The translations under genes and the position numbers were made by a program. From Pseudomonas kairouanensis (GTDB taxonomy: Bacteria > Pseudomonadota > Gammaproteobacteria > Pseudomonadales > Pseudomonadaceae), in assembly GCF_004682055.1 (NCBI RefSeq), contig NZ_QUZU01000026.1:27685-91684 (forward strand): a stretch of 64,000 nucleotides of DNA. Direction: 5' to 3'. Below, one piece after another: positions 27,446 to 34,551 of this stretch; the stretch's first letter is position 1, and each line of letters opens with the position of its first letter. Under the pieces are notes generated by a model, which did no database searches, was not told the origin of the DNA, and was given only the letters and a program-made list of their open reading frames with translations.

Positions 27446-29269
27446 CTATTCGCTGTGCAGATTGGCATAAATCAACTCAGCGAGCTTTTTACTGATACCG
27501 GGAGCTTTGGCAATTTCGTCAATGCTGGCACGGGATAGCTCCTGCAAGCCACCAAAATGTTTAAGCAAGTCGCGGCGACGCGTCGGCCCTACCCCTGCCA
27601 CCCCTTCCAGGGTTGAGGTTCGCCGGGTTTTGCCACGGCGTGCGCGGTGGCCGGTAATGGCGAAACGGTGGGCCTCGTCGCGGATCTGCTGGATCAGATG
27701 CAGTGCGGGTGAGTCGCCTTTCAAAGTGAACTCATGGGCGGCGTCATTCAAGTACAACGTCTCGAAGCCCGCTTTTCGCGTGGCGCCCTTGGCCACACCC
27801 AGCAAGGTCAGGTCGGGCACCGCCAGTTCGTTGAGCACGTCACGCGCCATCGACAGCTGGCCCTTGCCACCGTCCACCAGCAGGATGTCCGGCAACTTGC
27901 CCTCGCCGTCCTTCAACTTGCTGAAGCGCCGCGTAAGCGCCTGATGCATGGCGGCGTAGTCATCGCCGGCGGTGACGCCTTCGATGTTATAGCGCCGGTA
28001 ATCGGACTTGATCGGCCCCTCCGGCCCGAACACCACGCAGGAGGCTACGGTGGCTTCGCCGCTGGAGTGGCTGATGTCGTAGCACTCCAGACGTTGCGGT
28101 GGCTCGTCCAGGTTGAGGACTTCGGCCAGGGCATCGAAGCGTGCGGCAACGTGCTGTCGATTGGCCAGCCGTGCGCTCAGGGCCTGTTCGGCGTTGGTCA
28201 CGGCCAGTTGCTGCCAACGGGCGCGGGTACCGCGCACGCGGTGGCTGATGTCCAGCTCGCGGCCGCGCAGTTCGTGAATAGCCTCGATCAGCGTGGGGAA
28301 GTCTTCATGCACCACGTTGACGATCAGCTCCGAAGGCAGGTCGCGCTCGGGGCTGCTGACGTAGTACTGGCCTAGGAATGCGGCCATGACTTCGGCCACT
28401 TCTTCGTCGATACCGGTCTGCGGAAAGAAGTTCTTGCTGCCCAGCACGCGGCCGCCACGCACGCTGATCAGGTGCACACAGGCGCCGCCCGGGTTGACGA
28501 ATGCGGCGATCACATCGACGTCGCCGGTGCCGCCTTCCATGCTTTGCTGGTCCTGGACACGCCGCAGCAGAGAGATCTGGTCACGCAGTTCTGCAGCGCG
28601 CTCGAAGTCCAGGGTGCTGGCGGCCTGCTCCATGGCGCCGGAGAGTTCGTCGGTAAGTGCATTGCTGCGCCCTTCAAGGAACATCACCGAATGGCGTACA
28701 TCCTCGGCGTACTCCGCCGGCTCAACCAACCCCACACAGGGCGCCTTGCAACGCTTGATCTGGTATTGCAGACACGGGCGGGTGCGGTTCTTGTAGAAGC
28801 TGTCTTCGCACTGGCGCACAAAAAAGGTCTTTTGTAGCAGGCTCAGGCTTTCGCGGATGGCACCGGCACTGGGATAGGGGCCGAAGTACTTGCCCTTCTG
28901 CTTCTTCGCGCCACGGTGAATGCTCAGGCGCGGGAAATTGCCGTCGGATAAAAACACGTAAGGGTAGGATTTATCGTCGCGCAGCAGGATGTTGTAGGGC
29001 GGCCGCCATTCCTTGATCAGCGTCTGCTCAAGCAGCAGCGCCTCGGTTTCATTGGCGGTGATGGTGGTTTCGACCTGGGCGATGCGTGCCACCAACGCAG
29101 CCGTCTTGGGCGCGAGGCCGCTCTTGCGAAAGTAGCTCGACAGGCGGTTTTTCAGGTTCTTGGCTTTACCCACATAAAGCAGGCGTGCCTCGCTGTCGAA
29201 CATGCGGTACACGCCGGGGCGGCCACTGCAGGTTGAGAGAAAGGCACTTGGATCAAACGATGTGGTCAT
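27446..29269 (-). CDS. uvrC: UvrABC excinuclease subunit C
   Basis: Nucleotide-excision-repair nuclease of 607 residues that makes the dual incisions around bulky lesions after UvrA/UvrB damage recognition. Domains in order: GIY-YIG nuclease (about 15-95, GVYRMFDSE and LYVGKAKNL), cysteine-rich segment (about 150-175), UVR motif (about 205-240), RNase H-like C-terminal nuclease (LECYDISHSSG, about 390 onward, and DILLVDGGKGQ) and tandem HhH (VGPTRRRDLLKHFGG, near 565-605). It starts one base after the gacA stop, the classical gacA-uvrC operon. Confidence 0.97.
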   Translation of the reverse strand: MTTSFDPSAFLSTCSGRPGVYRMFDSEARLLYVGKAKNLKNRLSSYFRKSGLAPKTAALVARIAQVETTITANETEALLLEQTLIKEWRPPYNILLRDDKSYPYVFLSDGNFPRLSIHRGAKKQKGKYFGPYPSAGAIRESLSLLQKTFFVRQCEDSFYKNRTRPCLQYQIKRCKAPCVGLVEPAEYAEDVRHSVMFLEGRSNALTDELSGAMEQAASTLDFERAAELRDQISLLRRVQDQQSMEGGTGDVDVIAAFVNPGGACVHLISVRGGRVLGSKNFFPQTGIDEEVAEVMAAFLGQYYVSSPERDLPSELIVNVVHEDFPTLIEAIHELRGRELDISHRVRGTRARWQQLAVTNAEQALSARLANRQHVAARFDALAEVLNLDEPPQRLECYDISHSSGEATVASCVVFGPEGPIKSDYRRYNIEGVTAGDDYAAMHQALTRRFSKLKDGEGKLPDILLVDGGKGQLSMARDVLNELAVPDLTLLGVAKGATRKAGFETLYLNDAAHEFTLKGDSPALHLIQQIRDEAHRFAITGHRARRGKTRRTSTLEGVAGVGPTRRRDLLKHFGGLQELSRASIDEIAKAPGISKKLAELIYANLHSE

Positions 29270-29270
29270 G

Positions 29271-29912
29271 TCAGGCGCTGGCGTCCACCATGCCGTGGCG
29301 CACCGCGAGCAGGGTCAATTCAACATCACTGCTGATGGCGAGCTTCTCGAAAATGCGATAGCGGTAGGTGTTGACGGTCTTGGGAGAAAGGCACAGTTTG
29401 TCGGAGATGGTCTGCACCTTCTGGCAACCGACGATCATCAGGGCGATCTGGATTTCCCGCTCCGACAGCGCGTCGAACGGTGAATCGCTGACGGGCTGGA
29501 AGGACTTGATGGCCAACTGCTGGGCAATCTGCGGGCTGATGTAACGCTGGCCAGCAAATACCAGGCGAATGGCCTGCACCATCTCCGCCAGGCCCGCCCC
29601 CTTGGTCAGGTAACCGGCCGCCCCTGCCTGGAGCAGACGCGTAGGAAACGGGTCTTCCTCGCACACGGTCACCACCACGACCTTGATGTCAGGATGGCTG
29701 CGCAACAATTTGGTCGTGGCGCCAAGACCACCGATACCCGGCATCTTGACGTCCATCAATACCACATCGGGTTTCAGCTCCCGGGCCTTGATCAGGGACT
29801 CTTCCCCAGACTCGGCCTGACCAACTACTTGCAGGCCATCGATGTCAGCCAGCATTCGTGTAATGCCTGTACGAACGAGATCATGGTCATCGACTACTAG
29901 CACCCTAATCAA
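29271..29912 (-). CDS. gacA: Response regulator GacA
   Basis: Response regulator of 213 residues, partner of the GacS sensor kinase; it activates small RNAs (rsmX/Y/Z family) that titrate RsmA/E and so switch on secondary metabolism and biofilm genes. Receiver domain about 1-120 with Asp54 in VVLMDVKMPG; LuxR-type helix-turn-helix about 145-210 with the motif LSEREIQ. The start is TTG at 29912 as in other Pseudomonas gacA genes, preceded by GAGG; the longer open frame upstream is not conserved sequence. It is the promoter-proximal gene of the gacA-uvrC-pgsA cluster. Confidence 0.96.
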   Translation of the reverse strand: MIRVLVVDDHDLVRTGITRMLADIDGLQVVGQAESGEESLIKARELKPDVVLMDVKMPGIGGLGATTKLLRSHPDIKVVVVTVCEEDPFPTRLLQAGAAGYLTKGAGLAEMVQAIRLVFAGQRYISPQIAQQLAIKSFQPVSDSPFDALSEREIQIALMIVGCQKVQTISDKLCLSPKTVNTYRYRIFEKLAISSDVELTLLAVRHGMVDASA

Positions 29913-30061
29913 GCAGACACCTCGCGATATGGTCTTATAGGTTGCTGGACACCTTAGCAAAAATCATGGTGCTGACCTAGCTGCAAGCGTCATATAGATA
30001 GAGTTTGCGCATCCATGAGCGACTATCGCGCGATAGCCACTCATCGAGGCTGGGCGCAAGA

Positions 30062-30427
30062 TCAGCTTTGCGGGAGGTCGGGCTTGGGTTTTCCGTTATG
30101 CAGTACAGAGTGCTCTGCCAGCGTGGACGTCAGCCGGCGGATAGCATCCTGGTCTTCCTTGAACATGACCCGGTAGTTTTCGAGGATTTTTTCTTCAAGC
30201 TGGCTGAGGTTTTCCAGCTGAATAGGCGTCGGGCTGCCCGTCAGCACATAAAGCACGTCCACCCCTCGTTCGGCCACGCGCGACAAATAGTCAGCCTTTG
30301 GCGCGCGGCCACCACTCTCGTACTTGCCCTGGGCGTTAGCCTCAACGCCGCCGATTTCACCAAAATTTTTCTGTGACAGGCCGAGTCGTTCTCTTTCCTG
30401 TCGTAAACGCGAACCGATTCCACTCAT
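30062..30427 (-). CDS. XRE-family regulator, phage-repressor-like
   Basis: Regulator of 121 residues with an N-terminal helix-turn-helix (about residues 5-60, LRQERERLGLSQKNFG) followed by a short helical region; many phage and prophage repressors have this length. It is divergent from a small DNA-binding protein at 30509, an arrangement seen in Mu-like phages (regulator pair gp17/gp16 of BcepMu-type). No other phage genes are present, so this may be a residual lysogeny module or a domesticated pair. The start at 30427 was chosen over an upstream frame extension because the canonical N-terminus begins there. Confidence 0.8.
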   Translation of the reverse strand: MSGIGSRLRQERERLGLSQKNFGEIGGVEANAQGKYESGGRAPKADYLSRVAERGVDVLYVLTGSPTPIQLENLSQLEEKILENYRVMFKEDQDAIRRLTSTLAEHSVLHNGKPKPDLPQS

Positions 30428-30508
30428 TTGGATGTATGATCCTATCTGGCACACCCCAAGAGGTGACACACTCATCTCGTTTTACACAAACTTGAACGGT
30501 TTTGAACT

Positions 30509-30748
30509 ATGCCCGGAATCCGTACTGCTGCACAAGCCAAGGCCTGGCTGGAACATCAAGGAAAGTCAGTTCAAGCGTTCGCCCGTGAGCATGGCGTCGA
30601 TCCGGCGACGACCTATCAAGTGCTCGCTGGGCGTAAAAAGGGACGGCGTGGGGAAGCCCATAAGGTGGCGGTCCTGTTGGGCATGAAAGAAGGGATTATC
30701 GTGGACGAGCCCGAAGCTCAGCACAGCGATCCGGAAGTCATTTCCTAA
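30509..30748 (+). CDS. Small DNA-binding protein, phage gp16-like
   Basis: A 79-residue basic protein with a predicted helix-turn-helix (AQAKAWLEHQGKSVQAFA, then HGVDPATTYQVLAGRKKG) resembling small phage DNA-binding proteins of the BcepMu gp16 type. It is divergent from the XRE regulator with about 80 bases between, the position of a shared operator region. Function is inferred from context; it could be the antagonist of the XRE repressor. Confidence 0.75.
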   Translation: MPGIRTAAQAKAWLEHQGKSVQAFAREHGVDPATTYQVLAGRKKGRRGEAHKVAVLLGMKEGIIVDEPEAQHSDPEVIS

Positions 30749-30784
30749 AAAGCAGTATGCGCTTATTCGTGAGGCCTGCCCGTT

Positions 30785-31237
30785 TTACTGTGGCTTTGCC
30801 CCACACTCACGCTCCATGCGCCAGAAACAGTCTTCTTCGCCCACGATGCTCAACCCCCGGCGTTGATACAACCGCCTGGCCGGGTTGGTCTTGAACACGG
30901 TCAGTCGCAGCAACCCTTGCGCCCGTGCCTTGAGTGCCATTTGCTCCAACACCCAACTGCCCGCGCCCTGCTTGCGGCAGTTCTCCAGCAGGTGCAGCTC
31001 GCGGATATACAACGCCCGGCTGTCGCGGCTCAGGCTGATAAAGCCCATGACCCCATCCTCGTTGCAGATCAACCAGTTCTCGCGCCCCGCCCAGGCAATG
31101 TCGAAGCCATTGTCGGACCACAACAGGCCGTATTGCAGGTAGTAGCGGCTCATGGCCTGATGGGTCAGCGCTCGCGCGAAGGGCAGGTCCTGCTCGGTCG
31201 CGGCTTGCAGATAAAACGTCACTTGGAGAGCGGCCAC
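30785..31237 (-). CDS. GNAT-family N-acetyltransferase
   Basis: Acetyl-CoA-dependent acetyltransferase of 150 residues; substrate unknown. The acetyl-CoA loop is present as CRKQGAGSWVL (motif A region, Q/R-x2-G-x-G/A) following the hydrophobic strand ALYIRELHLLENC. It stands alone on the minus strand between the phage-like pair and the aromatic leader region, with no co-transcribed partner. Confidence 0.85.
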   Translation of the reverse strand: MAALQVTFYLQAATEQDLPFARALTHQAMSRYYLQYGLLWSDNGFDIAWAGRENWLICNEDGVMGFISLSRDSRALYIRELHLLENCRKQGAGSWVLEQMALKARAQGLLRLTVFKTNPARRLYQRRGLSIVGEEDCFWRMERECGAKPQ

Positions 31238-31440
31238 TTGGCCGGTACATCACCGGCGATGGAAACGAAGTGCGCAGCGGCAAGGGTCAAGGCAGTCATG
31301 GTCGCGTCCAAGCAATCAGGTTCGAAGTGTTATCAGCCTATCTCAACCCATAGCGCTAAGTACCCCCGCGTCATAGAAATTACTGATTGAATCCTCCTGC
31401 GTGCCTCTAGTAAGCTCCCCCCACTATTTGGAGACACAGC

Positions 31441-31575
31441 ATGTTGCAACTCACCCACACTCAGGTTTGCCCTGCCGCCAGCGCCCCGCGCTCGGTGCCG
31501 GCTACCCGTGTGAGCGGTTCGAGCGCGGCTGTAAGCTTTTATTTTGGGTATTGGTTTAGCCACTGGCGCGCCTGA
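31441..31575 (+). CDS. Aromatic leader peptide of the DAHP synthase attenuator
   Basis: A 44-residue open frame with a good ribosome-binding site (GGAGACACAGC before ATG). Its C-terminal part is FYFGYWFSHW: three Phe, two Tyr and two Trp within ten codons. This is the form of a leader peptide whose translation senses charging of aromatic tRNAs. An intrinsic terminator follows 52 bases after the stop. A GGGGT at 31603-31607 could pair with ACCCC at 31627-31631 and so block the left arm of the terminator, a plausible antiterminator. The peptide itself probably has no further role. Confidence 0.75.
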   Translation: MLQLTHTQVCPAASAPRSVPATRVSGSSAAVSFYFGYWFSHWRA

Positions 31576-31627
31576 TACCTGAAATCGGCGCCCACTGCTC
31601 AAGGGGTCGCCTACCAGAGAAATCTAA

Positions 31628-31663
31628 CCCCCGGTCGGCTCCCCGACCGGGGGTTTTGTTTTT
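31628..31663 (+). terminator. Attenuator terminator upstream of DAHP synthase
   Basis: An 11-base perfect stem, CCCCCGGTCGG (31628-31638) pairing with CCGACCGGGGG (31643-31653), four-base loop, followed by TTTTGTTTTTT. This is the strongest intrinsic terminator in the window and lies between the leader peptide and the enzyme gene, as expected for an attenuator. Confidence 0.9.
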
Positions 31664-31720
31664 TAGCCTGTAAAAAAGCCCTTCATAAAATTTTTGCAAG
31701 AACACTTAAGGAATCACGAC

Positions 31721-31873
31721 ATGAACTACGCCACCTATTACCGCTACGACACCTCCACCGCATGGCGATTTAGCAAGCTCCGTTCGGGACAGCCTGCCGC
31801 CTCCGATCGGTCACCTCTTGGTGGCAAGCCAACACACGTAGCCGATACGGCCAATTGTCGAACACCCCAGTAG
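31721..31873 (+). CDS. Second, Tyr-rich leader ORF before DAHP synthase
   Basis: A 50-codon frame starting with ATG after AAGGAATCACGAC. The first 17 residues, MNYATYYRYDTSTAWRF, contain four Tyr, one Trp and one Phe; the rest is basic and polar and unlike a functional domain. It lies beyond the terminator and ends 48 bases before the enzyme start, so it is only transcribed when termination fails. No second intrinsic terminator follows. It may sense tyrosine and act on translation or Rho-dependent termination of the downstream gene. Whether it is translated cannot be told from sequence. Confidence 0.55.
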   Translation: MNYATYYRYDTSTAWRFSKLRSGQPAASDRSPLGGKPTHVADTANCRTPQ

Positions 31874-31921
31874 GGCCAAGTGCGCGGGAATAGCCCGCCG
31901 CTTGCCCAGGAAGCCTTGAAT

Positions 31922-33001
31922 ATGAACTCTGCCACCGCCGCTCTCTCTGTATCCGCCCTGTCCAGCGCCAATGAAGCCCTGACCCAGCGCTTGCCCAGCG
32001 CCCTTGAGCTCAAGCACCAGCTGCCGCTTAGCCCGTTCCTCAACGAGCAGATCCACGCCCATCGCCAAGCCGTGCGCGCCATCCTCAATGGCCAAGACTC
32101 ACGTTTGCTGGTGATTGTCGGCCCATGCTCGATCCACGACCCCGAATCGGCGATGGAATACGCACGCAACCTGAAGAGGCTGGCACTCGACGTCAGCGAC
32201 CAGATGCTGCTGGTGATCCGCGCCTACGTCGAAAAACCGCGCACCACCATCGGCTGGAAAGGCCTGGCCTACGACCCACACCTGGACGGCAGCGACGACA
32301 TGGCCGCCGGCCTCAGCTTGTCGCGCCAGTTGATGCGCGAGATGCTGCGCCTGGGCCTGCCCGTCGCCACCGAGCTGCTGCAACCCATGGCTGCCGGTTA
32401 CTTCGATGACCTGCTCAGCTGGGTCGCGATTGGCGCGCGCACCACCGAATCCCAGATCCACCGCGAAATGGCCAGCGGCCTCGGCATGCCCGTGGGCTTC
32501 AAGAACGGCACCGACGGCGGCGTGGCGATTGCCTGCGATGCCATGCGTTCGGCATCCCACCCACATCGCCACTTCGGCGTCGACAGCCAGGGCCACCCGG
32601 CGATCATCCAGACCCCAGGCAACCCCGACACCCATCTGGTATTGCGTGGCGGTCACCGTGGGCCGAACTACGATGAGCAGAGCGTGGCCCAGGTGAAGCA
32701 CGATTTGGCCAAGTCCAAAGTGGCGGCGCGGATCATGGTCGATTGCAGCCATGCCAACAGCGGCAAGGACCCGCTGCGTCAACCGGCGGTGTTCAACGAG
32801 GTTCTGGAGCAACGCCTGCAGGGTGATACAGCGCTGATCGGCATGATGATTGAAAGCCATCTGTTCGAGGGCTGCCAGCCGTTGAGCGCATCGATGAAAT
32901 ACGGGGTATCGGTGACGGATGCTTGCCTGGGTTGGGAGAGTACCGAGCAGTTGCTACGCAGTGCGGCTGAGCGGTTGCGCCAAAAAAACACAACCACCTG
33001 A
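31922..33001 (+). CDS. 3-deoxy-7-phosphoheptulonate (DAHP) synthase, class I
   Basis: Cytoplasmic enzyme of 359 residues that condenses phosphoenolpyruvate with erythrose 4-phosphate, the first step of the shikimate pathway. The AroFGH-type pattern is visible: VGPCSIHD, LLVIRAYVEKPRT, GWKGLAYDP, GFKNGTDG and MVDCSHANSGK. The ATG at 31922 is preferred to an upstream in-frame start, giving a normal AroFGH N-terminus. It has no co-transcribed partner and is preceded by the aromatic attenuator region, consistent with feedback by aromatic amino acids. Which amino acid inhibits the enzyme (Tyr-, Phe- or Trp-sensitive form) cannot be decided here; the Tyr-rich second leader hints at the Tyr-sensitive type. 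Confidence 0.93.
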   Translation: MNSATAALSVSALSSANEALTQRLPSALELKHQLPLSPFLNEQIHAHRQAVRAILNGQDSRLLVIVGPCSIHDPESAMEYARNLKRLALDVSDQMLLVIRAYVEKPRTTIGWKGLAYDPHLDGSDDMAAGLSLSRQLMREMLRLGLPVATELLQPMAAGYFDDLLSWVAIGARTTESQIHREMASGLGMPVGFKNGTDGGVAIACDAMRSASHPHRHFGVDSQGHPAIIQTPGNPDTHLVLRGGHRGPNYDEQSVAQVKHDLAKSKVAARIMVDCSHANSGKDPLRQPAVFNEVLEQRLQGDTALIGMMIESHLFEGCQPLSASMKYGVSVTDACLGWESTEQLLRSAAERLRQKNTTT

Positions 33002-33014
33002 TGTGTGATGGAAC

Positions 33015-33051
33015 AACCTGTGGGAGGGCTCACGCCTTCTCCCACAGGGTT
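33015..33051. repeat. REP-like inverted repeat after DAHP synthase
   Basis: AACCTGTGGGAG pairs with CTCCCACAGGGTT around a 12-base loop, a short form of the TGTGGGAG repeat found elsewhere in the window. Lying just after the stop, it may also act as a transcript end or stabilising stem. Confidence 0.65.
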
Positions 33052-33179
33052 GTGAGCGCCCTTGCCACGACCAGGATTCGTGACTTGCGGTAAAGATTCC
33101 TTTTCGGTTTCGACGGTTTTTCCGAGGGAACGACGGGCGGATACTCAACGCCATTGTTCACCCCCTTCAGGAGTTACTG

Positions 33180-33998
33180 ATGTCTATCCCCACGCAAACC
33201 ATCCCGGCTTTCGGCCTTGGTACCTTCCGCCTGCAAGGTCAGGTGGTGATCGATTCCGTCAGCACCGGCCTGGAACTGGGCTACCGCGCCATCGATACCG
33301 CACAGATCTACGATAACGAGGCGGATGTCGGCCAGGCCATCGCCGACAGTGGCATCCCCCGTGATGAGCTGTTCATCACCAGCAAGATCTGGATCGCCAA
33401 TTTCGCCGAAGACCAGTTGATCCCCAGCCTCAAGGAAAGCCTGCGCAAGCTCAAGACCGACCACCTGGACCTGACCCTGATCCACTGGCCATCACCGGAA
33501 GACCAGGTGCCCGTCGCCGAATTCATGGGCCAGTTACTGGAAGCCAAGCGCCTGGGCCTGACACGCCAGATCGGTATTTCCAACTTCACCATCGACCTGA
33601 TGCAGCAGGCGATTGCTGCCGTCGGCGCCGAGCATATCGCCACCAACCAGGTCGAACTGCATCCCTACCTGCAAAACCAGAAGGTGGTGGATTTCGCCAC
33701 CGCCAACGGTATCCAGATCACGTCGTACATGACCCTGGCCTACGGCGAAGTGCTCAAGGACCCGGTGATCCAGCAGATTGCCCAGCGCCATCAGGCAACT
33801 CCCGCGCAAGTGACGCTGGCCTGGGCCATGCAACAGGGCTACGCGGTGATCCCGTCATCGACCCAGCGCGCCAACCTGGAAAGCAACCTCAAGGCCCTGC
33901 AACTGACCTTGAGCGCCGCCGACATGGCGCAAATTGCCGGCCTGGAGCGCGGCCACCGCTTGACCAGCCCCAAGGGCATCGCGCCGACGTGGGACTAA
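33180..33998 (+). CDS. dkgB: Aldo/keto reductase, 2,5-diketo-D-gluconate reductase B type
   Basis: NADPH-dependent reductase of 272 residues with an aldo/keto reductase barrel. Catalytic residues by family pattern: Asp and Tyr in AIDTAQIYDNE, Lys in FITSKIWIANF and His in LTLIHWPSP; the signature IGISNFT follows. DkgB-like enzymes reduce 2,5-diketogluconate and methylglyoxal or other aldehydes. AGGAG lies eight bases before the ATG. The gene overlaps the end of the convergent receiver-like gene by four bases. Confidence 0.9.
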   Translation: MSIPTQTIPAFGLGTFRLQGQVVIDSVSTGLELGYRAIDTAQIYDNEADVGQAIADSGIPRDELFITSKIWIANFAEDQLIPSLKESLRKLKTDHLDLTLIHWPSPEDQVPVAEFMGQLLEAKRLGLTRQIGISNFTIDLMQQAIAAVGAEHIATNQVELHPYLQNQKVVDFATANGIQITSYMTLAYGEVLKDPVIQQIAQRHQATPAQVTLAWAMQQGYAVIPSSTQRANLESNLKALQLTLSAADMAQIAGLERGHRLTSPKGIAPTWD

Positions 33999-34417
33999 GC
34001 CCCCACCACGCGGCTGCGGGATAGCTCCCGCAGCCACGGCAACACCCGCAGGCCAGCTGCGGCGGCGGGTGGGTCGATGATGTCCATGAAGTGTTCGAGA
34101 TTGACGTTGTCCGGCACGCCAGGCAGGCGCACCAGTACCGCCGGCGTTGCGCTGGGCGCCGCACCCAGGTCCAGGTGGTCGTAGACCAGCACATGCCGTA
34201 CCTGGGGCTGGGGTCCGCTGGTCTGCGTCGTGAGCCCGGCATTGATGATCAACACGTCAAAGGGCTCGGCGGGAATGGCTGTGAGTATCTGGACTTCTTC
34301 GAAGGTCTGCACCGGCACGATTCGGTGATACCCCAGTTGGTTGAGCATTTTTTCGATGTACAACCGTTGCAGGTGCTGTTCATCGGCAATCAGGATGGTC
34401 AGTGCTTTGTTCGGCAT
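33995..34417 (-). CDS. Receiver-like protein lacking the phosphoacceptor Asp
   Basis: A 140-residue single-domain protein with the overall pattern of a response regulator receiver (acidic N-terminal strand ILIADEQ, then PFDVLIINAGL). The residue at the phosphorylation position is Asn59 instead of Asp, and the acidic pair at the N-terminus is reduced (ADE rather than DD). It should therefore not accept phosphate in the normal way. It lies immediately downstream of the Roc/Bvg-like kinase gene on the same strand after about 130 bases, and may be a phosphorylation-independent member of that phosphorelay. The C-terminal 60 residues are poorly conserved and include a long loop. Confidence 0.75.
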   Translation of the reverse strand: MPNKALTILIADEQHLQRLYIEKMLNQLGYHRIVPVQTFEEVQILTAIPAEPFDVLIINAGLTTQTSGPQPQVRHVLVYDHLDLGAAPSATPAVLVRLPGVPDNVNLEHFMDIIDPPAAAAGLRVLPWLRELSRSRVVGA

Positions 34418-34551
34418 GGCAAACCCCTGGGCAGGCAGCGCTCGTCAGTGAGCGAGGCCCATTTTCCAGACATATCCCGAAGACAAAATCAGGCTTGTTC
34501 CCCTTCTTCGTAGGAGTTCTCCCAAATACACCGAATGGCAAGCCACTCCGG

